From contig ASZN01000078.1 in NCBI GenBank assembly GCA_000406005.1, positions 1 to 24,068 of the forward strand: 24,068 nt of DNA, written 5' to 3'. The stretch is from Candidatus Poribacteria bacterium WGA-3G. Its GTDB lineage: Bacteria; Poribacteria; WGA-4E; WGA-3G. Position numbers and translations under genes: made by a program. Every line of letters starts with the position of its first letter. Within the stretch, counting starts at the first letter, position 1. The notes below the pieces were generated by a model. The model was not told the DNA's origin and ran no database searches. It saw nothing but the letters and a program-made list of their open reading frames with translations. Of the stretch, positions 1 through 6,194 are shown one piece after another.

Positions 1-75
1 AACGTAACAGGTTACGCGGACGCGACGCATCAAAATATCGGAGACGCAGGGATTAAATTAGCAGGCAATGATTAG
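1..75 (+). CDS. 3' end of an upstream gene, possibly a nuo subunit (partial)
   Basis: The first frame is open from base 1 to a TAG at 73-75, giving 24 residues that end in GDAGIKLAGND. The other two forward frames meet a stop within the first 54 bases. The peptide looks like a normal hydrophilic protein tail. Because the next genes are nuoH, J, K, L, M and N on the same strand, the tail may belong to a preceding complex I subunit such as nuoG. That is inference from gene order, as 24 residues are too few to identify a family. The gene starts outside the window. Confidence 0.5.
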   Translation, partial: NVTGYADATHQNIGDAGIKLAGND

Positions 76-111
76 TAACGTTACCACTCCGAACATCTTT
101 TTTTTCTTAGT

Positions 112-234
112 TAGGACTTACGCAGCGCACTCTTTTGTAGCATAGGCTGTTAGCCTGTGTCCTGAGAACGTCTCGGTCTCTTCAGAGTTTACTCGCTAAC
201 GGAGCGTCATATCGTCAAAAGTGCGTAAGTCCTA
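112..234. mobile_element. MITE-like element with 13-bp terminal inverted repeats
   Basis: TAGGACTTACGCA at 112-124 is repeated as its exact reverse complement at 222-234. The direct repeat TTAGT flanks the pair at 107-111 and 235-239, which looks like a 5-bp target-site duplication. A second, looser pairing lies inside the ends (CTTTTG at 132-137 with CAAAAG at 216-221), and AGGCT/AGCCT forms a small hairpin near 143-155. The 123-bp element has no open frame that could encode a transposase, so it would be a non-autonomous element mobilised in trans. It fills about half of the 261-bp spacer upstream of nuoH. The parent insertion sequence cannot be named from this window. Confidence 0.7.
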
Positions 235-253
235 TTAGTCTAAGAACGCAAGC

Positions 254-339
254 CTGAAACGAAGTGGAAGGCGGTTTTAAATACAGGTATATGAAGCCTC
301 AATCTGCGTTACTTAACCGCAAGGAAAATTTAAAATATG
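254..339 (+). promoter_or_regulatory. nuoH leader with two sequence blocks shared with the nuoL leader
   Basis: CTGAAACGAAGTGGAAG (254-270) and TTAACCGCAAGGAAAATT (313-330) recur, in the same order and orientation, upstream of nuoL at 2484-2500 and 2564-2581. The AAGGA inside the second block (321-325) lies 11 bases before the nuoH ATG and can serve as Shine-Dalgarno. The intervening sequence is not conserved. No clear -35/-10 pair was found here, so what the first block does (RNA structure, protein site or repeat remnant) is unknown. Confidence 0.6.
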
Positions 340-1521
340 GAAAATTTACCTCTTTTTTTTATCCTTAGTTCAATCGTCAAAATTGTCATCATTGTACATC
401 TGCTACTTATCGGCGTGATGTTAATGATCTGGGCGGAACGTCGGGTGAGCGGATGGATGCAGGATCGGTTAGGACCGAATCGCGTCGGACCGCAAGGCTT
501 GCTCCAACCTATCGCAGACGGGCTGAAGTTCATGTTCAAGGAGGATATCATCCCAGATCATGTAGATAAACCCCTGTACGTGCTTGCACCAGCAATGCTG
601 TTGGTCCCCGCACTTATTACGGCTGCAGTCGTCCCTTTCGGGAGTTCAATTGAACTCTTTGGAGAAACCATCAACCTCCAGATCGCAGACATCAACATCG
701 GTATTTTGTATATTTTGGCGATAACATCCCTCGGTGTCTACGGTGTTGTGCTCGGCGCATGGGCATCGAATAACAAGTACTCGCTTTTAGGCGGTCTACG
801 GTCATCGGCGCAGATGATTAGTTACGAATTGACACTCGGATTGGGAATCATCGGTATCCTGATGCTGACGAGTTCACTCAGCCTTCGGACGATAGCGACA
901 GAACAAGGCGCATATCCCTGGCAATGGAACTTCCTAATCCATTTCCCAGCATTCCTCGCGTTTACGACAGCGATGTTCGCAGAAACCAACCGCTTGCCGT
1001 TTGATCTCGCCGAAGCCGAGCAGGAACTCGTCGCGGGGTATCACACCGAATACAGTAGCATGAAATTCGCGATGTTCTTCATGGCGGAATACATGAACAT
1101 GATTGTCGGCTCTGCCGTAACCGTGACGCTCTTCTTAGGCGGCTGGCACTTCTTCGGCCTGGAAAATGTCGGCGGCCCCGTGTGGAGCGGACTTATCTCG
1201 TTCGCGATCTTCTTTGTCAAGACAGCGATCTTCCTGTTCGGGTTTATCTGGGTCCGTTGGACGCTCCCGCGCTTCCGATACGATCAATTGATGAACTTCG
1301 GGTGGAAATTCCTTTTACCCATCGCATTGACCTCAATCGTCGTAACCGGCACTTTGTGGATAATGACCGGTTCTCGTTTAGTCGTGGGTATCGGTAATGC
1401 AGTTTCGGCATTTATCGTTGTGTCTATCGTGGCTGGGATGCTCGTAATGACGACACCTAAACCGGCAATACAAGAGAGCGACAGTCGGTTCTCACCGACG
1501 GCTCTTGACGCAGTAGAGTAG
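337..1521 (+). CDS. nuoH: NADH-quinone oxidoreductase subunit H
   Basis: NuoH is the membrane subunit that anchors the peripheral arm of complex I and forms much of the quinone tunnel. The 394-residue protein has about eight or nine hydrophobic helices. The hallmark stretches are present: WAERRVSGW (residues 32-40), RLGPNRVGP (44-52) leading into a GLLQPIADGLKF segment, and ETNRLPFDLAEAEQELVAG (216-234) with the acidic residues of the quinone-site loop. The ATG at 337 is preceded by AAGGA at 321-325 and gives the expected short N-terminus. The C-terminus runs about 25 residues past the last helix as a polar tail and is not fused to a ferredoxin domain, which matters because nuoI does not follow. 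nuoJ starts 11 bases downstream, so the genes are probably cotranscribed. The family assignment is secure. Confidence 0.97.
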   Translation: MENLPLFFILSSIVKIVIIVHLLLIGVMLMIWAERRVSGWMQDRLGPNRVGPQGLLQPIADGLKFMFKEDIIPDHVDKPLYVLAPAMLLVPALITAAVVPFGSSIELFGETINLQIADINIGILYILAITSLGVYGVVLGAWASNNKYSLLGGLRSSAQMISYELTLGLGIIGILMLTSSLSLRTIATEQGAYPWQWNFLIHFPAFLAFTTAMFAETNRLPFDLAEAEQELVAGYHTEYSSMKFAMFFMAEYMNMIVGSAVTVTLFLGGWHFFGLENVGGPVWSGLISFAIFFVKTAIFLFGFIWVRWTLPRFRYDQLMNFGWKFLLPIALTSIVVTGTLWIMTGSRLVVGIGNAVSAFIVVSIVAGMLVMTTPKPAIQESDSRFSPTALDAVE

Positions 1522-1532
1522 GAGGGTGATTA

Positions 1533-2054
1533 ATGAACGCAGAACAGATCCTATTTATTCTCTTTGGTGCAGTCTCGCTGATTGGCGCGGTATCTGTTAT
1601 CTCATTCCGCCATCCGATTTATAGTGCACTTTCGCTTGTTGTAACGTTTTTCGCACAAGCCGGTCTTTTTATTCTACTCGGCGCACATTTCGTCGCAGCA
1701 GTGCAGGTCATCGTTTACGCCGGTGCGATTATGGTCCTGTTCCTCTTTGTGATTATGCTCCTGAACCTCGGAACACTTTCGGCGAAAGGTGCCATCGGAC
1801 CAAAAGTGAAAGGTTTCGCTGTCATCTTAGGCATCCTCCTCGCCATCGAAGGAATCTATATTGCCCTGAATTCCGCCAACGACACCACAGTCGCTGCAGC
1901 AGAATCGGCTACCGGAACGACAACAACCTACGACATCGGCAAACTCCTGTTCAGTGAATACCTGCTACCTTTTGAGGTCACCTCGCTTATTTTATTGGCG
2001 GCATTGATCGGTGTTATCGTCTTAGTAAAGCGCGAAAGCCAAGAAGAAAACTAA
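1533..2054 (+). CDS. nuoJ: NADH-quinone oxidoreductase subunit J
   Basis: NuoJ is a small membrane subunit of complex I whose third helix takes part in coupling between the quinone site and the antiporter-like subunits. The 173-residue product has five hydrophobic segments. The conserved pattern FRHPIYSALSL near residue 25 and VQVIVYAGAIMVLFLFVIML near 57-76 are typical of the family. GGAGG at 1521-1525 provides a Shine-Dalgarno at good spacing for the ATG at 1533. It follows nuoH directly, where nuoI would sit in the canonical nuoA-N order. The loop around residues 115-132 is rich in Ala and Thr and is likely variable. The stop codon overlaps an AAGGAG sequence that looks like the original ribosome binding site of nuoK. 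Confidence 0.95.
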   Translation: MNAEQILFILFGAVSLIGAVSVISFRHPIYSALSLVVTFFAQAGLFILLGAHFVAAVQVIVYAGAIMVLFLFVIMLLNLGTLSAKGAIGPKVKGFAVILGILLAIEGIYIALNSANDTTVAAAESATGTTTTYDIGKLLFSEYLLPFEVTSLILLAALIGVIVLVKRESQEEN

Positions 2055-2058
2055 GGAG
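2053..2058 (+). promoter_or_regulatory. Stranded Shine-Dalgarno sequence of nuoK
   Basis: AAGGAG overlaps the nuoJ stop codon but lies just over 100 bases before the nuoK ATG at 2160. A 99-bp inverted-repeat element fills the gap. If that element is removed, leaving one TA, the sequence reads AAGGAG-TATT-ATG, a near-ideal ribosome binding site. The site therefore appears to have been separated from its start codon by an insertion. This is inference from the local layout. Confidence 0.55.
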
Positions 2059-2157
2059 TAGTTATCGGTTATCAGAGTACTGGTTATCAGTTTTCAGTAC
2101 TCAGTTAAAGAGAGTTTGGCAATTCCAACGACTCTTGTAACCGACAACTGACAACTA
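2059..2157. repeat. Inverted-repeat element between nuoJ and nuoK
   Basis: The 99-bp segment begins TAGTTATCGGTTATCAG and ends CAACTGACAACTA. The reverse complement of its right end, TAGTTGTCAGTTGTCGGTTA, aligns with the left-hand part near 2089-2113, including an AAGAG/CTCTT pair on either side of a short centre. A perfect 8-bp stem, GAGTACTG (2075-2082) with CAGTACTC (2095-2102), is nested inside the left arm. TA occurs at both boundaries, consistent with a TA target duplication. There is no coding capacity. Fragments of the same GGTTATCGG / CCGATAACC sequence occur at 2468-2477 and 4579-4618, so this is a dispersed repeat family. Confidence 0.65.
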
Positions 2158-2159
2158 TT

Positions 2160-2459
2160 ATGTTATTAGAATATTATCTCATTCTGAGTGCACTCTTGTT
2201 TACAATCGGTGTTATTGGTGTTCTCGTCCGTCGGAACGCTATCATCATTTTTATGTGTATTGAACTGATGTTGAACGCTGCGAACCTCGCCTTTGTCGCA
2301 ATCAGTCGTAATCTCGGAGAAACGACCGGACAGGTGTTCGTTTTCTTCGTAATGGCAGTCGCCGCCGCTGAAGTCGCGATCGGGCTTGCTATTATCGTCA
2401 GTGTCTTCAAACATCGGCAAACGATTAACGTGGATGAAATCAATTCGTTGAAAGGTTAA
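2160..2459 (+). CDS. nuoK: NADH-quinone oxidoreductase subunit K
   Basis: NuoK is the three-helix complex I subunit homologous to MrpC and contributes two membrane-embedded glutamates to the proton pathway. The 99-residue length is exactly usual. Both key acids are present: Glu35 in FMCIELMLNAANL and Glu71 in VMAVAAAEVAIGLAI. The start MLLEYYLILSALLF matches the normal N-terminus, so the ATG at 2160 is well supported. However, the bases in front of it are the end of an inverted-repeat element and contain no Shine-Dalgarno. The likely original site is stranded just over 100 bases upstream, next to the nuoJ stop. Translation may depend on coupling to nuoJ, on RNA folding that brings the site close, or on weak initiation. 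Confidence 0.96.
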   Translation: MLLEYYLILSALLFTIGVIGVLVRRNAIIIFMCIELMLNAANLAFVAISRNLGETTGQVFVFFVMAVAAAEVAIGLAIIVSVFKHRQTINVDEINSLKG

Positions 2460-2467
2460 GCAAAATT

Positions 2468-2590
2468 GGTTATCGGTAGATTTCTGAAACGAAGTGGAAG
2501 TGTTTTTGCTTGGGTGTTTCTTTAGGTTTAAGCATGGCACCTTGAAACGACAAACCCATTTGATTAACCGCAAGGAAAATTAAAAATATG
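2468..2590 (+). promoter_or_regulatory. nuoK-nuoL spacer with repeat fragments and the shared leader
   Basis: GGTTATCGGT at 2468-2477 matches the arm of the inverted-repeat family seen before nuoK. CTGAAACGAAGTGGAAG at 2484-2500 and TTAACCGCAAGGAAAATT at 2564-2581 match the blocks before nuoH exactly. The second block carries AAGGA (2572-2576), 11 bases before the nuoL ATG, as in nuoH. CTTGAAACGACAAA at 2541-2554 may be a degenerate second copy of the first block. Confidence 0.6.
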
Positions 2591-4477
2591 TCAAAAGAAC
2601 TAATTGTTGTCCTGTTAGCTGCACCGCTCGTTGGGTTCCTGATTAACGGGTTATTCGGAAAATGGCTGAAAGGTAACGAGAAACTCAGCGGAGGGATAGG
2701 CGCGCTTGCAGTGCTCGTCTCCTTGGTCTGTTCGATTATCGCTTTTACCAGTTTGAGCGGTGGTGCTGCCCCACTCGATGAAACACTCTATGAATGGATT
2801 ACAGGCGAATCCTTCGCTTTCAATATCGGATTCCGTGTAGATGCCCTCACAGCAGTCATGTTGCTCGTCATTACGGGTGTCGGTTTCCTTATCCACGTCT
2901 ATTCAATCGGTTACATGCACGGAGATGAAGGCTACACACGCTATTTCGCCTACCTGAACCTATTTGTCTTTGCCATGCTGATCCTCGTTCTCGGCAACAA
3001 CTATCTGATGATGTTTGTCGGATGGGAAGGTGTCGGTCTCTGCTCTTACCTGTTGATCGGGTTCTGGTATGAAAAACAATCAGCGACGGATGCAGGGAAA
3101 AAAGCGTTTATTGTGAACCGGATCGGCGATTTCGGGTTCCTGCTCGGAATGTTCACCCTATTTGCAGCGTTCGGAACTCTTGATTTCACAGCTATATTTG
3201 ATGCCGCCGAAGCCGATAATTTTCAGAAGGTTTTCGGTGCCAGCACGCTCGTAATTGCAACGTTACTCCTCTTCGTCGGAGCAATAGGTAAGTCGGCGCA
3301 GATTCCGCTCTATGTATGGCTACCCGACGCGATGGAGGGTCCAACACCTGTGAGCGCTTTGATTCACGCTGCCACAATGGTAACTGCAGGCGTGTATATG
3401 ATAGCGCGTTCCGCTGTGCTTTATGAAATAGCACATACTGGACAGGTCGTCGCATGGATCGGTGTCTTAACGGCGTTCTTCGCCGCAACGATCGCACTCA
3501 CACAGAACGACATCAAGCGTATCCTCGCTTATTCCACTGTTAGCCAACTCGGATACATGTTCGTCGGTGTCGGTGTCGGTGCCTACGCATCTGGTATCTT
3601 CCACTTGGTAACGCACGCCTTTTTCAAAGGATTGATGTTCCTCACTGCCGGCAGCGTGATGCACGCCATGGCAAACGAACTCGATATGCGGAAGATGGGC
3701 GGCTTGAAATCAAAGATGCCGATAACACATTGGACATTCTTGGTCGGCGCACTCGCTATCGCCGGTTTTCCTTTCCTGAGTGGTTTCTGGAGCAAAGACG
3801 AAATCTTACACAGTGCCTGGGGAAGTTCACCCATAATTTATGTGATCGGGTTAATCACAGCATTCCTGACAGCGTTCTATATGTTCCGACTCATCTTTGT
3901 GACGTTTTACGGAGAATCTCGCGTTGAACCCGAAGTCGCTTCGCATCTGCACGAATCGCCATCCGTGATGTGGGTCCCGCTTGCGATTCTCGCGATTCCT
4001 TCTGCCTTAATCGGTCTGTTGTTAGGCTGGGGTGGACATGACAGTTGGTTCCATCATTTCACAAAGTCTGTCTTTCCAGAGGCACACCACGACGCATCGG
4101 GCAATGTCATCCTGTTTATGGTGATTTCGTCGGTCATCGGTTTGGCAGGGATTGCGTTCGCATGGACACGTTATAGCAAACGCGTGCCGTCTGACGAACC
4201 TACCAGTGCAATACATAGACTCCTCGCCAATAAGTACTATATTGATGAGGCCTATAACGCACTGATCGTGCAACCCGTAAAAAACGGTTCCCACTTCCTC
4301 TTGTGGAAACTCGTCGATAACGGAATTATTGACGGGATTGTCAACGGTGTCGCCGCTATCGTCCGATTCATCGGCGGACTCCTGCGACGTTTCCAAACAG
4401 GAGTCGTCCAAGCATACATCGTCTCTATGGTTCTCGGAATTGTGATATTCCTTGCATATTACCTGTTTTTCACTTAA
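2588..4477 (+). CDS. nuoL: NADH-quinone oxidoreductase subunit L
   Basis: NuoL is the distal antiporter-like subunit of complex I and carries the long lateral helix that runs along the membrane arm. The 629-residue product is of normal length. The pumping residues are in place: Glu147 in FVGWEGVGLCSYLLIGFWY, Asp181 in VNRIGDFGFLLG, and Lys235 in GAIGKSAQIPLYVWLPDAM, followed by GPTPVSALIHAATMVTAG. A VTHAFFKGLMFLTAGSVMHA segment and GFPFLSGFWSKDEIL are also family hallmarks. The C-terminal 90 residues contain a YYIDEAYN segment and a final helix, matching the lateral-helix end. The ATG at 2588 has AAGGA at usual spacing within the leader shared with nuoH. A 157-bp spacer with repeat fragments separates it from nuoM. 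Confidence 0.97.
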   Translation: MSKELIVVLLAAPLVGFLINGLFGKWLKGNEKLSGGIGALAVLVSLVCSIIAFTSLSGGAAPLDETLYEWITGESFAFNIGFRVDALTAVMLLVITGVGFLIHVYSIGYMHGDEGYTRYFAYLNLFVFAMLILVLGNNYLMMFVGWEGVGLCSYLLIGFWYEKQSATDAGKKAFIVNRIGDFGFLLGMFTLFAAFGTLDFTAIFDAAEADNFQKVFGASTLVIATLLLFVGAIGKSAQIPLYVWLPDAMEGPTPVSALIHAATMVTAGVYMIARSAVLYEIAHTGQVVAWIGVLTAFFAATIALTQNDIKRILAYSTVSQLGYMFVGVGVGAYASGIFHLVTHAFFKGLMFLTAGSVMHAMANELDMRKMGGLKSKMPITHWTFLVGALAIAGFPFLSGFWSKDEILHSAWGSSPIIYVIGLITAFLTAFYMFRLIFVTFYGESRVEPEVASHLHESPSVMWVPLAILAIPSALIGLLLGWGGHDSWFHHFTKSVFPEAHHDASGNVILFMVISSVIGLAGIAFAWTRYSKRVPSDEPTSAIHRLLANKYYIDEAYNALIVQPVKNGSHFLLWKLVDNGIIDGIVNGVAAIVRFIGGLLRRFQTGVVQAYIVSMVLGIVIFLAYYLFFT

Positions 4478-4530
4478 GTCAATGGATGGTGGGTGCTTGT
4501 GCCATATAATTTCTTTTGTCGATTTTAGAT

Positions 4531-4618
4531 CTCCAGGCCCGGTAGGTGCGGTTTGGAATCAGACCCTAATCTAAAAAATCTCTTAACCGACGACTGACAA
4601 CCGATAACCGATAACCAT
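4531..4618 (+). repeat. Repeat fragments in the nuoL-nuoM spacer
   Basis: Two pieces look repeat-derived. CTCTTAACCGACGACTGACA continuing into CCGATAACCGATAACCA (4579-4618) matches the right arm of the inverted-repeat element before nuoK (CTCTTGTAACCGACAACTGA). No matching left arm is found between 4478 and 4578, so it is a solo arm. It carries a tandem CCGATAA. The second piece, CCCGGTAGGTGCGGTTTGGA near 4538-4557, looks like one half of a palindromic intergenic repeat (the expected partner would read AACCGCACCTACCGGG), but the partner is absent. No promoter or terminator was recognised in this 157-bp spacer. Confidence 0.45.
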
Positions 4619-4634
4619 TAAAACGGAGGGTTCC

Positions 4635-6194
4635 TTGTTACTTTCAACAGTTATCTTTTTACCACTGCTCGGTGTAATAGCGATTGCGTTACTCAGAGGA
4701 CTCGGCGAGTCTGCTATCAAAGGCATCGCGCTCGCCATTGGGCTAATCACCTTTGTTATCTCACTCGGGCTTTACACCGGGTTTAACGCAGACACTGCAA
4801 CATTTCAACTCGGCGGTACACCGATAGAATGGGTTTCCGGCTTAGGCATAAGCTACCATATCGGCATTGACGGTATCTCCTTGTGGCTCGTGTTGCTGAC
4901 GACTTTCTTAACACCGGTCTGTATTCTCGCCGCATGGAATTCCGTCGAGAAAGGGTTGAGCGGCTTTATGATGTCGCTCCTCGCACTCGAAACCGGGATG
5001 CTCGGTGTCTTCTGCTCCTTAGACCTGTTCCTCTTTTTCGTATTTTGGGAGTCGATGCTGATACCGATGTATTTCCTCATCGGGATTTGGGGCGGCGAAC
5101 GACGTATTTACGCCACCGTGAAGTTCGTCCTCTATACGATGGCGGGGAGTGCACTGATGCTTGTCGGCATTTTAGCACTCTATTTCCAAAACGATAACAG
5201 TTTCGATCTCACGACACTCAGTGGACCATTTGAACATTCTGATCTACTGTTCCTTGCGTTTTTCGTAGCGTTTGCTATTAAGGTACCGCTCTTCCCGTTC
5301 CATACATGGCTCCCGGATGCACACGTTGAAGCACCCACTGTGGGCAGTGTTATCCTTGCGGGGGTCCTACTCAAAATGGGAACCTATGGGATCATCCGAT
5401 TCTGTCTGCCGCTCTTCCCGGACGCAGCCGAAAAATTTACACCACTGATCGTGCCACTCGCAGTCATCGGTATCATCTACGGCGCATTGGTCGCAATGGT
5501 GCAACCCGACCTGAAAAAACTCGTGGCGTATTCGAGTGTCAGTCACCTCGGTTTTGTCGTATTGGGACTCTTCTCAAAAAATCCTGCGGGGCTGCAGGGA
5601 AGTGTGTTACAAATGATTAATCACGGCTTAAGCACAGGCGCGCTGTTCCTCTTGGTCGGGATGATTTACGAACGCAGGCACAGCAGGATGATCGTCGATT
5701 TCGGCGGCTTGTCAAAACGGATGCCCATCTTCGCTACGGTCTTCATGATTGTGACACTCTCATCAATCGGGCTACCCGGTTTAAACGGATTTGTCGGTGA
5801 GTATATGATACTCTTCGGCAGCTTCGTTCAGGGCGCATTCTCTAAGGTATACGTAGTTTTCGCAACCGCAGGTGTAATCCTCGCGGCTGTCTACATGTTA
5901 TGGATGTTCCAACGAGTCATGTTCGGAACACTCGATAAAACAAACGAAAATTTGCCTGACCTTAACGCACGTGAAATCGTCGTCATGCTACCGCTACTCC
6001 TTTTCATCGTCTGGATCGGTGTTTATCCCAAACCTTTCCTGAACAAAATGGAGAAATCGGTAGGTCTCGTCGTGACAAAAGTACAGGCTACACCTGCAAT
6101 GGGACAACTGGAGAATGGAGTGCCAGTAGGTACAAAACTCGCACTACGCGAAACAGAGCATGAAAAGAGTGAAAAGGAGGCGCAGACGAAATAG
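4635..6194 (+). CDS. nuoM: NADH-quinone oxidoreductase subunit M
   Basis: NuoM is the middle antiporter-like subunit of the complex I membrane arm. The 519-residue product has the expected 14-helix character. Key residues are visible: Glu139 in FFVFWESMLIPMYFLIG, Lys216 in AFAIKVPLFPFHTWLPDAH, and Lys247 in LAGVLLKMGTYGIIRF, with VEAPTVGSVILAG between them. The start is a TTG at 4635, with GGAGGG at 4625-4630 as a strong Shine-Dalgarno, and no better ATG exists nearby. The last 30 residues form a charged tail rich in Glu and Lys. The stop at 6192-6194 is followed at once by the GTG of the antiporter-like gene, so translation of the two is probably coupled. Confidence 0.97.
   Translation: MLLSTVIFLPLLGVIAIALLRGLGESAIKGIALAIGLITFVISLGLYTGFNADTATFQLGGTPIEWVSGLGISYHIGIDGISLWLVLLTTFLTPVCILAAWNSVEKGLSGFMMSLLALETGMLGVFCSLDLFLFFVFWESMLIPMYFLIGIWGGERRIYATVKFVLYTMAGSALMLVGILALYFQNDNSFDLTTLSGPFEHSDLLFLAFFVAFAIKVPLFPFHTWLPDAHVEAPTVGSVILAGVLLKMGTYGIIRFCLPLFPDAAEKFTPLIVPLAVIGIIYGALVAMVQPDLKKLVAYSSVSHLGFVVLGLFSKNPAGLQGSVLQMINHGLSTGALFLLVGMIYERRHSRMIVDFGGLSKRMPIFATVFMIVTLSSIGLPGLNGFVGEYMILFGSFVQGAFSKVYVVFATAGVILAAVYMLWMFQRVMFGTLDKTNENLPDLNAREIVVMLPLLLFIVWIGVYPKPFLNKMEKSVGLVVTKVQATPAMGQLENGVPVGTKLALRETEHEKSEKEAQTK

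Noticed and set aside
2166..2573. 135-codon minus-strand frame across nuoK and the nuoK-nuoL spacer
   Set aside because: It overlaps the whole of nuoK and the shared leader, has no ribosome binding site and no family resemblance.
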